Positions 22,601 to 33,651 of a stretch of 64,000 nucleotides of DNA are shown here, in pieces (positions within the stretch are counted from its first letter, which is position 1; the number at the start of each line of letters is the position of its first letter). The notes below the pieces were generated by a model. That model was not told the origin of the DNA. It ran no database searches and saw only the letters and a program-made list of their open reading frames with translations. A program made the position numbers and the translations under genes. The DNA is from Capitulum mitella (taxonomy: Eukaryota > Arthropoda > Thecostraca > Pollicipedomorpha > Pollicipedidae), in assembly GCA_030062745.1 (NCBI GenBank), contig CP099846.1, positions 29,843,201-29,907,200 on the forward strand, written 5' to 3'.

Positions 22601-23532
22601 AAGGAAGAGTAAAGCCCATTTCATTTTGTGGGTTATGTTACCCGGCTTGACACGTGACCGGCGTCACTGGTTTATTTGGATGATCGACCAAGTTGGAATG
22701 CTCTCGTGCACCTGGTTTGTTTCCGGCTTCTGGGATGTTTTTGACATGCCTTTCAATACAAAGACCGACCTGAATTCCACGCGAGGGAAAACGTTCGACC
22801 GCTGTGTGATTGTCTGGAAAACCCGCAATGTACCGGGAAACAAATGTAGCCAGTCGTAGTACGATAGTTTCTTTGACACTGAAAAATGCCATTCCAGTAA
22901 GCGAGAGCTAAAACCTGTTAGATAAAGTTTTCGCTGACGTTTTAAAAATGTTTCTTCAATAAGCAAGTGTTAAAAGCTGTGCGCTGCAACCACTCTGCAG
23001 CTTTGCGTCTTGCAAACAAACCATTTAGTGACGCTTGCAAGGTCCACTGCTTCCGAGAGGTGACGTGGTGCTGGAACAGAACTTCCAGAGAGGAGTTCAG
23101 TGCTAGCATCCGTCTGTTACTCACATAGTTACAGCAAAAAGGTAGCTACTCAGAGAAACTAAGGAAAGTTTTGCGAATGTGCTAAACCTTCCTACGCGTA
23201 AGAGATATCTCCTGAGAATAAAGCATCATTAATGACACGGGCATGAGTTTTCCTATGGCCTTTCATCTTTTGCCCATACTTGGCATTACGCAGGATAATT
23301 GATACCAGTGTAACATTGGAACAGAAGGCATTTGTGCCAGGTTTTGCGCCACTCGATTTTACCGAACGAGCTGAACTGCTGCATTCTATTTGCATTGATC
23401 AGGTGACCATGAAAATTAGAGCTCCTTTCAAAGACCATCCTTTCGGAACCGGCTATCAATCTTTAGAATGCATTTCTGGTACGTAGTTCAAATAGCTCAA
23501 TTATCCACAGCTCCGAGATTATTCCCCTTATG
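22601..23532. other. No gene recognised
   Basis: AT-richer sequence with short unconserved ORFs. Nothing to annotate. Confidence 0.4.
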
Positions 23533-23549
23533 CAGTGGCGTAGCCAAGG
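23533..23549. repeat. Isolated hAT-like terminal repeat
   Basis: cagtggcgtagccaagg matches the general CAG-GGCG-CC pattern of hAT-type transposon ends. The partner end was not found, so this is a solo or truncated terminus. Confidence 0.35.
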
Positions 23550-23700
23550 GGGTGGGGAGCCACACCCCCCAGGAGGCCAAGCGGGGCCCCCTGGCGGCCG
23601 AGCGGGCCCCAGTTCTTTGGATAGTATGAGGCGCCCGCAAGGAGCATTACACTGCCCGAAACAGCCAGTAGAAGCAAAATAAGAATATTTTAAGCATTAA

Positions 23701-24906
23701 CCCTATTCCCCGAGGGCTAGACGGTATGGTCAATTCCCGGCAGGGGGCGGATTCGGCCCCCCCCCCTGAGATCTTGAGAACTACTCATTCGATTTCATCG
23801 CAACAAACGGCAATCGATTTGCCGTGACGTGGACTACCTTTTTTTAAAACAAATTTCCAAAATTTTAAAATTTGTGGATACAGGGGGGCAAAAATGTCAA
23901 AATGGGGCGTACTTTTGGACTTCTTATAACTCCGTTGTTTATCGACCGATTTCGATGAAACTGGCATGAATCGAGAGATTATGGATAGGGCTTTTACCAT
24001 GGGTCTGCAAATCTGAAATTTTGAGAAAATTCATGGGCGTTCACAGGGTTTTAAAAATAGGAGGATTAGTTTTCTAACAACTGAATGAACAAAAGAGGCA
24101 AACACCGTTTTTTGGCTTCTGCTAGTCATGTTATACTAAAGAAGTACAAATCGCATTACAATGTTTGTATAATGTTAGCAGAGGCGGTGCCAGGGACATG
24201 AAAAAGGGGGAACTGTCATGGTCACATGTTTCTCAGATCAACTTGTGACCTTTGACCTTAAATGACCTCCAGTGACCTTGGGGTCACTTGGAATGATACG
24301 TGTGCACTTAATATTATCTGTAAACGTTTTCAATCATTTGAATTCACTCTATTTCAAAAAAATCATTTTATGGCTATTGCGATATAGGGTACGCCCACTG
24401 ACATTTTAGGTCATAGCTCCGTGACCCGACCTGATATCAAGCTGAAATTTGGTACACATATAGAGGGCACCTTTCTACGTGATATATCTTCCGGGTTTGA
24501 CATTTGAAAAAAACGGCGCCGAAATTATTGCAAAAAACAGATTTTGACTTTTGACCTTGACCTGACCTTGTAAAATGACCTCAGATAAACAAAATTACGT
24601 CTGCACATTGCCCAACTATTTAGCTATACATCCACATGAAGTTTCATGTTCATGTTCGTTAAAACTCTGTTTTTGGCAGACATTTTCCTTTTACCCTCAA
24701 CATGGCCAAAAATGACATGAGGTGCCTCCCAAAAATGTTACCTGGCTCCGCCCCTGAGCAAAATAGAATTTTGAAATTTTTTCATGGCACGTAGAAAGAA
24801 TAGCTAGGAAAAGTGACCAATTTTCGTGGAGCTGCGTTAAAAAGCCTGGCATTGGCAAGCAAAAAACCCGAGGGGGGCGGACTCAGCCCCCCTGCCGGGA
24901 ATAGGG
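23701..24906. mobile_element. piggyBac-type non-autonomous element with TTAA target site duplication
   Basis: The element starts CCCTATTCCC directly after TTAA (23697-23700) and ends GGGAATAGGG directly before TTAA (24907-24910). TTAA duplication and CCC/GGG termini are the hallmark of piggyBac transposition. Sub-terminal inverted repeats rich in G and C runs (ggcagggggcgga) follow on each side. The 1.2-kb interior has no transposase ORF, so it depends on a source elsewhere. Confidence 0.85.
24179..24756. mobile_element. hAT-like MITE nested in the piggyBac-type element
   Basis: The ends cagaggcggtgccagg and cctggctccgcccctg are 16-bp inverted repeats with three mismatches. The 578-bp body is rich in tgacctt words and has no ORF. 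Flanking 8-mers do not match as a target-site duplication, so the boundaries or the class may be wrong. Confidence 0.5.
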
Positions 24907-25027
24907 TTAAAGAAGGCTTACGAGCCAAAAAACATACTCCGAATTTACAAGAAGGCTTTGTGTGCTACGAAGAATTGTCAGAATCTTTGTCCATTGTCTG
25001 AATGAATGTTTAGAGACCTCTGCTAGT

Positions 25028-27010
25028 TTGTAGGGGAGTTCACTGCTTGTCTGGGAGGGCCCCTGTCGGCGCATAAAAGCCCCCTGCCAGTCTCCGGGGG
25101 GATCTCCTTCCGGTCTGGAAGAAGGCCCCTGACCCTGCCTCCAGAGGTCGACAGAGGCCCTTTATAGGCAGATAGGAGGCCCTCTACAGGCAGGCAGTGC
25201 TCCCTCCCCCCTACAGGCTAACAGGGGCCCCCAAACGTTCATTTAGGGGCCTTGTTTCCCTGTAAAGATGCCCCTCCCGATCTGTAAGGGGCACCAGCCA
25301 GGTCGGCAGGAACGTCTTGACAGGCAAGCAGTGGCCCCTTTACATTCCAACACTCCAGAGGGGCTCCTTTACAAGCCAACAGTAATTTTAACCACATGGG
25401 ACCACACTGATTACAAGGCCAGGCGCGGATCCATGGCGGGAGCGACAAGAGCGAACGGCCCCCCGAGGCCTGAGAAGTGGCCCCTGTCAGACTTAAAAGG
25501 AGACCCGAAGGGGCCCCGTATGAGCTTTACGGGGTCTCTGTAAGAACTTGACAGGCTCGTGATGCGGTCAGAAGGGCTTCCGGGAAAGTTAGATGACCTC
25601 TGAGACGCATGGAGGGCCGCTAAAACTCCAAACGGCCTCTGAGACTACAACAGGGCCCCAACATGGCAGAGTTCCCTTGAGATCTCCAGAAGGGTCATAG
25701 GGCCCCTGAGACGGCCAAGATGAGGACTGAGTCTGTAAGAAGCTCCTGGAATGTCATAGGAGACCCGAATGGGTTTCACGGGCCTGTGTGAAAAGCTGAA
25801 GGTTCTTGATGTAGTTGAAGGCCCTCTGAAAGTGTTAACGAGACCCTGAGACGGTAAGATGGCCCCTAAGATGAATAGAAGAGTCCCTGAAACTCTCCAA
25901 GGGCCCTTGGGGCCGCAAGAGAGGCCCCAACACGGCAAAGGGTTCATGAGATCGCTAAAAGTGCCAGAGGTTCCTGAGACGGAAAAAACTTAAGAGGGTG
26001 CCTATCACGGCATAAGGAGGCCCTGGCCCACCAGAGGGGCCCCTGAACGGGTATTCATCGATGACCTTCTTAAATGGGCTACACTGGCATTTTTTGGAAA
26101 TCTAGGGGTTCTTGATGCTGCCAGGGAGCCCCGGGAGGGTCAGGTGATTTCTGAGACGGCACAATGGGCCCGTACACCGCAGATGACCCCAGAGACCGCC
26201 AAAAAGGTTGGAAGGCCCCTGCAAAGAAAAGACGACGAGAGAACCTCTGATACGGCCAGAGGGCCCCCGATTGTATTAGGCGGGCTCCTGGCTCGGGCAA
26301 TGTCCCCCTGGGGCTACTAGTGAGGCCCCTGAAATGCCAACAAAGACCCCTGTTACGGTTAGAGGGGTCCTAAATCTGCCTGATATACTCTATGTAACAC
26401 GGGAAGACTCCTGATACAGCCGTCGGGACTACCGGAGACGTTCAGATGGCCCACGACACTGCAAAGGGGCCATGAAATTGAAAAAGGGTCTTTTTAACTG
26501 CCAGAGGGCCCATGGGTCGGCAAAAATATTCCCCAGAGACGATAAGAAGAGTACCTAGGACTATAGGGGATCCACTGCGACTGCCAGAGAGGGACCTTTG
26601 AGACTGCTAACCACAAGTCTCTAACAATAGGTGCCCCTGAGACGAACAGAGGAGCCTCTGAAACTGCTAAACCTTGAGACGTCCTGACAGCTCCTGAAAC
26701 GGCCAAAGGACCTAGAGAATTGCCAGAGGCGTCTCTGTCACGGCAGAGGGAAACTTATAGAGCGCATTTGTCAGTGCCTGATGGGCTCCTTAGACGGTAG
26801 CAATGTCCCAGGGACGACAGGAGGGAACCCGAGATGGCTTAAGCGTCGCTGAAACTGCCATACGGGTCCCTGAAACTGTCCGAGGTGCCCCTGAAACTGC
26901 CAAAGGAGGGCCTGACACATCTTGAGGGACACGTGAAACTGTAAAAGGAACCTGAGGACAATAGAGGGTCCCGACGTGGCAGAAGGCCCGGGACCATCAA
27001 GTGCCCCTGT
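25028..27010. repeat. Long degenerate satellite of GGCCCCTGA-type units
   Basis: For 2 kb the sequence repeats a loose unit of about 25-30 bp, for example ggcccctgagacggccaa with many variants. The first 300 bp use a ggcccctgccggcc form that also makes up 30330-30810. Copies are old and highly diverged. No coding function. Confidence 0.75.
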
Positions 27011-28515
27011 AACTGCAAGGCGAATTAGTCATGCCCAGTGTGCAGGGAATAATAGCCGTTTAAAGTATGCGGGACGAAACACCGCCGTACATTGCTCTCA
27101 GCCTCTGATGTTGTTCTTAAAATTAAGTACGAGACAATCCCTCCTTCAGCATCCAAGCTACGGTAAGAGGTGCCTTGGCGATAACAGGGGAGGGAAGGAA
27201 AACCGAATTATGTGTTATCCAATAATGGCAAAATGGCATCGACATTGGTATGGTATGGCACTGATATTGGAATTGGTTTTGAGCTGACTTTCTCTGTGAT
27301 AAACAACAAATTTAACTGACAGCATAATAAAAGGCATGATAGCTATTTTTGCAATGGTGAACCTATAAATATGACCCTTTAGTCTTCAAAGCGAAAGGGC
27401 AATTCTCCCGACACATCCCAGGTGTGTCATTGGCCCGAAATATGTTACTGCGTTGAAGGTTTCAATTTTAATCAGCATCAATTCAAGGATAAACTTTGCA
27501 ATTTGAGAGGTATTTCAGGCCACATGCGATCAAATATCGTAATAATATTTACAAATTCACCACTGTGAAAACGGAAGGTGGTAAAAATAAACGATCCAAG
27601 TGAAAGCCGAACCTCAGGGCGCCAGTGAAAGCACCAAATGTCACACAAAGAACTATGCACGGCCCAAAGAGTCACGTAATTAGTCTAGCCCGCGACGGAA
27701 GTTCGTTTCAGCCAATCTGAATATCCGCCCGTGCGACATTGTGTGCGGATGTAAATGCGTCGCAGCCAGCAGGCAAAAACTGACAGAACTCTCCACGCGG
27801 CATTGTTCCATGAAAGCAGTGCTGTGCGTCGGCCGTGACAGCTGGAAAAAGGAGTCTGATTCGGACTAAGGCTGCAAGAAATTTCCCTGTGTTGTCCAAG
27901 CATGCAACCCATCAGGGTTGTTACAAAGCCATCAGTTCGAACACATGGCCATGAACTCGATGCTTCGTTACTTGGTTACTGTTTCACAGTGTAAGATGTA
28001 CAATGGACGATTTCAGCATGAAACGGCATCAATGGCTGTTTCTGGTTATCCATACTATAGCCGTAGGTATAATGAGGGTTATCAGGTTATAGTAGTGCCC
28101 CGTAACAATTCATCATTTGTCAGCCGGCTGCATACATGCGCGCATATCATTTGGAAAAAAAACAGTGAGAAGGTGTGGCTAGAGATATCCGCAAATAAAT
28201 GAGGGTCTAAATGGGATTTCAGACTATTTGTTTCCTATCGTTGCTATATGCTTTCTGTTGGTCTCTGAATCGCGCGGATCTAGACCCTACCCCCCGATCT
28301 CCAGTCACGAGTGGACCATTTTGTGTCACGGGCAACGGCATGAATAGCTATGTCGACTCATGATGTAAAGCCGGGACAGATATGTGCGGTGGTCAGCTTT
28401 TAAGAACGTAAAGATCAAGTACGGCTGCTTCCATTTGCCGGTAAAGTTTCCCTCCAATCAGCAGCATCTCTCCCGGTTAATGTTTGAAATCGTGTCATTG
28501 GTATACCAATTGCCT
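27011..28515. other. No gene recognised
   Basis: Short ORFs without conserved motifs; nothing else seen. Confidence 0.4.
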
Positions 28516-28517
28516 GT

Positions 28518-28620
28518 GATCGGTGACTCAGTTGGTAAGGACGCTGCCCTCCACAGGACCATCGCAGGACGGGTTCGAGTCGTCTCGATACTCGATAGTT
28601 GGCCGGTGTGTCAGCCGGCG
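28518..28620 (+). repeat. tRNA-derived SINE-like sequence
   Basis: A box A-like word gactcagttggtaagg (about 28524-28539) and a box B-like gggttcgagtc (28571-28581) are about 32 bases apart, as in RNA polymerase III promoters of tRNAs. The sequence cannot fold into a proper cloverleaf, so a tRNA-derived SINE is more likely than a tRNA gene. Confidence 0.5.
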
Positions 28621-29540
28621 ACTGGTCAGTATAGGGTCACGGTGATTACAACACGGTCTTGTCATATCTTTCACGGCACAAAATCAGGCGTTACCTTTCT
28701 CAGTCAGGTTTAGGGGTTGGAGTCTGTGCAACAAGTTGTTTAGTGCAGAATCCTGTCCATAGGTTTGCCTCAGGAATCACTCCGATGACGTTTATAAACG
28801 GCATGATATACCACAAATAGAATTTCAAAAAAAATGAATGACAGTTATAAACAAGTATGTGGTAGCGATCCCTGCGGCCATACCAACCTGGCGGTAGCCC
28901 TGCCAACCTGAATAATTTTAGCATTGGCTCCACAGTAGCGCATGGGAAGAAGCTATCTAACAACTAGCCCTACCAGTTTTGAGAACGCTCGTGCAGCGCT
29001 GTGGATAGGTATCGATACAAACGGAAGCCACGGAACAGAACGAAAGGACGGAATTGTTGGAGCTGAGATACGAAAGCCATTTTCCGACTGACTGATTCTA
29101 TAGCACGTCATAAGGCTAGCATTACATACTTCAAGATCAAAGGGCTTTGACCAACCATGGACGCGGGAACCATGGGGCCTGGGGATTCAGCTCCCCAACT
29201 CTTCTGAAATTGAACATGGATCCTATGGACGCTGACTGGAAAGAATGAATCCAAAATGCGTCTTCCCCCTTAAACTGAAGAGGCGTTCCCATGTCCCTGG
29301 CCTTAACCTCCCTTTTTCCTCCAGCGGCGTGATCATTGGATGAATGCGTACAGCATAAGCCCCATTGCAACCACTGCAAACATGTGGCATGGCGCCGTTG
29401 CAGTCTAACCTTCTGAGGTGCTCCATCGTGCCAAACTTGTATCCTCCCAAACACTACCACACCGCCCCACCACTCAGCGCACAATGCAAACTAGCCAGCC
29501 ACTGTGGTCAGCAGACAACAAACCAACACCTCCCCCGCCT
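28621..29540. other. No gene recognised
   Basis: No conserved ORF or repeat was seen. Confidence 0.4.
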
Positions 29541-29595
29541 ACTGACGTCACCCCAATCAGCCGTCCGATTGGCCGGACTGGGGTGTGACGTCACC
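29541..29595. promoter_or_regulatory. Palindromic CRE-CCAAT / CCAAT-CRE element
   Basis: Two perfect CREs (TGACGTCA at 29543-29550 and 29586-29593) flank two opposed CCAAT boxes (ccaat 29553-29557; attgg 29568-29572). The outer arms TGACGTCACCCCA and its counterpart are inverted repeats. CREB/ATF and NF-Y sites are commonly paired in bidirectional CpG promoters. A CpG-rich stretch follows to about 29860. Confidence 0.5.
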
Positions 29596-30068
29596 ACTTG
29601 ATTCGCGTCCGACGAGGCTTTCCACCGGCGCGGCGCCCGGTCATGAAGAGAGCGTGGCGGACGTTTGAAATGAATGGTTCGGCCCCGCGTGACGCGGCGC
29701 CGAGCGGGGAAACACACGGCTGAGATCGATAGCTAATGTTCGGCTCGATATCAGCGGTAGAGCCGCAAGCTAGCCGCGCCGAATTACACCGCTGTCCCGG
29801 CTCGGCAGCGATACTTGTGGAGAGGTCGGAGTGACAATTGCACGGGACTCTGGCCATCTGGGGTCACAGGTAGGGCTGAAGAAACCTGACGGGGGGTCCG
29901 TACCCCGGGCTCATGGGGGCCCAAGGATCCAGGTCCTTATAGACATGTAGCAAACACGCACGAGCCATTAAGAACAACTAAGAGTTTCTGCACGTATCTG
30001 CTTCACTCGTTGATTGGACACTCGGAGTACAATGGGCTGTCTCAACAAATGCAGCACACAACCAGGTA
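29596..30068. other. CpG-rich flank of the CRE/CCAAT palindrome, then unannotated sequence
   Basis: CpG-rich to about 29860, then ordinary sequence. No exon could be defined. Confidence 0.35.
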
Positions 30069-30320
30069 CGTAGCCAGGATTTTCCCGGGGGGGGAATGTC
30101 AAATTCTGTCATGTTCCGCTGGCATATGACGAAATTGATAGACAAAACAACAATTTTATGCAATTTACCTTACATTTAACGCACAGGAAAACATGTAGTG
30201 TTTGTTTTTACAACATCTATATGATTACTACTCCGTAGTCCTGCGAAATCGCCATATGTCTAGTGTAGACCACTTGACTGAGAGGGTCCTTGGCCCCTAT
30301 GCCCTCCTCCCTTGCCTACG
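30069..30320. mobile_element. Non-autonomous TIR element, copy 2
   Basis: Starts cgtagccaggattttcccgg plus a G-run and ends ccttgcctacg. The interior follows the copy at 2741-2989 through aatgtcaaat, gcatatgac, ttatgcaattta and tagtgtagac. About 250 bp, no ORF. Confidence 0.75.
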
Positions 30321-30329
30321 TCCCTAACT

Positions 30330-30810
30330 AGGCTGTCCTGTAGGGGTTCCTGCTGGCTCGCAAGTGCTCCCTGCCGGCCTGTGGGGCCCCTGTCAGCTTG
30401 TAGGAGCCCCTGCTGGCCTGAAGAGGGACCCTGCCGCCGGCCTTTTGGTCCCCCTACCGGCCTGTAGGGGCCTCCTGCCGATCTGAGGGGTCCCATGCTG
30501 GCCTGTGGGACCCTGTCAGCCTTCGAAGGGCCCGTGCTGGCCTCTGGAAGGAACCCCTGCTGTCCTGAGGGCCCCTACCGGCCTGTATAGGGGCCCCTGC
30601 CGGTTGATAGCACCCTTCCCCTGCCTGCCTGTAGATGGCTCCCTGTCGGCATGCAGGAGTCCTTGCTGGCATGTAGGGACCATCTAAAGGCAGGCAGCGG
30701 GTCCCTACTGACCCGCAGGGATCTCCCGTAGGTTTTTAGGGTCCCTACTGGCCTGCGGGGCCCCTGCCAGTCTTCGGAGGGCCTCTGCTGTCCAAAGGGC
30801 CCACACGAAA
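30330..30810. repeat. Degenerate satellite of cccctgccggcctgtaggg units
   Basis: About 20 diverged copies of a 24-27-bp unit directly after the TIR element. It is the same family as the first part of the 25.0-27.0-kb satellite. Confidence 0.75.
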
Positions 30811-30904
30811 TGAGGGGGACCACCGCTGAATGAAGACTCCTTAAATTCTTGGCTGGCCGCGTTCCTGGTTTATTACAAATATTAATATCACTCGATCCCT
30901 TCAT

Positions 30905-30923
30905 ATATGTATATATGCATAAA

Positions 30924-30966
<43 letters not shown>
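30905..30966. repeat. (TA)n microsatellite
   Basis: Almost uninterrupted alternating T and A, with the degenerate part at the left end. Confidence 0.95.
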
Positions 30967-30969
<3 letters not shown>

Positions 30970-30977
30970 AAAATACA

Positions 30978-31243
30978 ATGTGGGGGCCTTTTGGCGGATT
31001 CGGATCAGGGAGAAGATAGGCCGATTACTGCCCCAGCAGTACCGAACCCTACAGAAAGAACAGGCTGAACATTTCACCGACAAACTGGATTCCGTAGCAA
31101 ATGTCAAGGCCCGCTTCGGCCTCACGTATGACGATGCTGGTATGACAAACGCTGAAGTCGTAACAGTTATGCCACAGAAATGCAGCCTTGAGGTCATAGA
31201 AGGCGGATGGGGAAGCCTAACGTGGTACTGCGGGATACTGTAG
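30978..31243 (+). other. Unrecognised ORF fragment, possibly transposon-derived
   Basis: An 87-codon open frame contains QKEQAEHFTDKLDSVANVKA and LTYDDAGMTNAEVV. It looks more protein-like than most ORFs around it, but I cannot assign a family. It has no flanking splice sites that connect it to a gene, and it starts just after the (TA)n tract. A decayed mobile-element gene is likely. Confidence 0.2.
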
Positions 31244-33359
31244 CGCAAAAAAGAACGGCTTCGTGAGATCCACCAACATATTCCACCTACCAAGGACAAG
31301 CTGCCAAAGGTGCTCGGCCAAAAAACTTGACATCTCTATCAGTGCAAAATAAGCATGTATAGAAAAGTGACATAGTCAAGGGGTTTTGACCGGAAACATC
31401 GTTTGTCAGCTCGACAAGTCCCAGACCGCAGAGGACTCTACTTCCAACGCTTAATGGTCTGGTAGCGTCGAATGCGGTTCGCAGTGCTCTGCTCTGATCT
31501 GCTCTGCATGTTCAGGAATTTTAGATGAGGTGGAATCTGGTGCATAACCATGAGTGTCCCAGACGCCAGATGTCTCCTGGCCGCTTGATTTCATTTCTGA
31601 TCGAAAGAAAATATCTACACCACCAGCTCTGGACTCGCCCTGTCATCTGACAACGTTCTAGTAGGTCATGCACTGGTTGAACAACGGCAATAAGGATATT
31701 GATTATTGACATCCCACGGCCTTATAAAAGGCGAGAGTTGTGTGATATTATCTTGTTCGGAAGAAAACGTCTCATTTGCTCTTAATCTGCGACATAAACG
31801 GCAATGGTCCCACAGCGATGCGACTTCAAGGCGAATGGAAAAACCCACAGAAAAGGGGAACTGTTGTTTCGGACTTACTCTGGCTGCATGCAAAACAAAC
31901 GGCATGCCTTGAATCGACATTGTACCTCGTCCAACATCGCATGACATCAGACCCTGCTCTCCCAGCCGGGTCGTTTGGCCCCGAACGAGGAAAACGCTAT
32001 CAGCCGCGCTCGACTCCCTTCTCCCGGGAAGACCGGGCTGAAGCTCATAACAGGCAGGACACTGGACGCCGGCTGTATCCACTTTCTCCCCGGATACCGC
32101 GGAGAGGACCCCACGGTCGGACGAAATTTCGAAGAACGGGTGGTCCTCACGGGCGAAACTGAAATGTAACTTGGGGTTGCTTTGTGAAAGCAGCTTTATG
32201 CCTGACATGTTGCACCAAACGGAATCCCTTGTAAAGTGGCATCTGCATTGCCAGTGCTTTGGGACAAACTCCTGCAGGTCCTGCCAATCCTCTACTTTCA
32301 GACAAGCGAGATATCAGAACTACCAGAGGCCATCTCTGGCCGGACATGCGGAAGTAGGCATCGGGCGGATCCCGCTTTCTCTCCTGGAGACATCGGACCT
32401 CGGACAGGGCGACGGATGACGGCCGGGTTTCGTTCTTATCTTTTCCAGGTATGCTAGAGGGGAAACATGGTCACATAAGGTCCCCCGTAAAAAGCAGTGC
32501 CCATGATCGAAAAATATAACAATGCAACTGACCAGATCCGGTGAGACAGGAGGGCCGTCGTCGTCGAACGGGGAATCAGATACCATCATCGTTTCGGGTA
32601 CCTTCTGTTGGCTGCACCAGTGAGTTTTTAGTCTTGCTCCCCTTTCGAGAACATTCATTGGTGAACCCGGTCAGTGATTCTGCCCAAATGCTGTGGACAG
32701 GAAACGCCCTGTACAAGTAGCCGTCTGCCATTGGGAAATTCGCCGTCAGCAAAGCTCTAATGCGGGGCGGGAATTCCGGCCTTAGTCCGACTCATGAACC
32801 GTGTGAAATTCGGCGTGATGTAAAAAATCAGTGACGCAAACGACAAGTTTGACAGCTGTATGACAGTTCTGTCTTCGATTCAATGTCCAGTCTGCCGCAG
32901 TTGTATCTCAAGTAGAGACAGAGAGAAAGTTGAAACAGGGGTGGTAACGGGTCAAGGTAGTGTGGCTCGCCAAACACAGCGACAGCAATTATCACTTAAT
33001 TTACCATTTCCAGTGTTGAAATACCCATCTGCGCTGATGTTTTAAGAATGTCATGTGGTATGGTGGCAATGGTCCAGGCTTCTGGAGGGCCATAGAAATA
33101 CCTCATGAGATTAAAGTGCTCCGTTCATTTCCATGCCGGTTTTAAATAGGTTTCGTTCAAGGACGGCACACTGCACACGTCCTTCAGAGACGTTATGCAG
33201 TTTAATTATATTTTACTACATTTTCATTAAAGGTAATTGGGAGTATGGGTATCCTCCATGGCCTGAAAAGTATGCACTCGCGAACCACTTTTACTTGTGT
33301 GCCGGTCGTCTCAAGGATAAAACTTCGCTTTAGTCCTGCTCCTTCCGCAAATGTGAAGG
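31244..33359. other. No gene recognised
   Basis: The region includes overlapping ORFs on both strands at about 31.67-32.46 kb, none with recognisable motifs or splice-defined ends. Confidence 0.35.
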
Positions 33360-33651
33360 ACAAGTGGCCAAGTACCGGGCCTTCAGGACGGTCCATCGGA
33401 CCGAACAAGACCGGTCGTTTGCGGAATCGGTTGGTAAAGCGGCTGCAGCAGCAGTGTATGAGCTGCCTGTTGTGGTCCAGTGCAGTCCTTTCAGTGGCAA
33501 CGTTGCCCAGATGACGGCAACTGCGGCCGCTGACCTCAGCTCTGACCAGCGGATCCTCTGCGACCTGGCTACCAGCGTTCAGAGAGGGATGGTTTCGTCC
33601 GACGTGGCGCGCCGCAAAATCGGACCGTTAAATCACGCAAGCTGGGATTAG
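33360..33651 (+). pseudogene. Fragment of an invertebrate transposon-like protein
   Basis: A + strand frame carries VYELPVVVQCSPF, then LSSDQRILCDLATSVQRG, and ends GPLNHASW before a stop. The DQ-L-L...G...GP-NHA-W pattern is one I associate with uncharacterised, repeated genes in invertebrate genomes, in which the frame continues after the tryptophan. Here it stops at that point, so the copy is truncated. Family recall is imprecise and no domain name is claimed. Confidence 0.35.

Noticed and set aside
22149-22619. Membrane protein suggested by a hydrophobic - strand run
   Set aside because: The hydrophobic stretch comes from a short tandem repeat in a CpG-rich block, with no start or splice sites.
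28518-28620. tRNA gene
   Set aside because: Box A and B words are present, but acceptor and anticodon stems do not pair, so a SINE is more likely.
31666-32208. 180-codon - strand ORF
   Set aside because: Competing ORFs on the other strand, no codon bias, no motif, no splice-defined ends.
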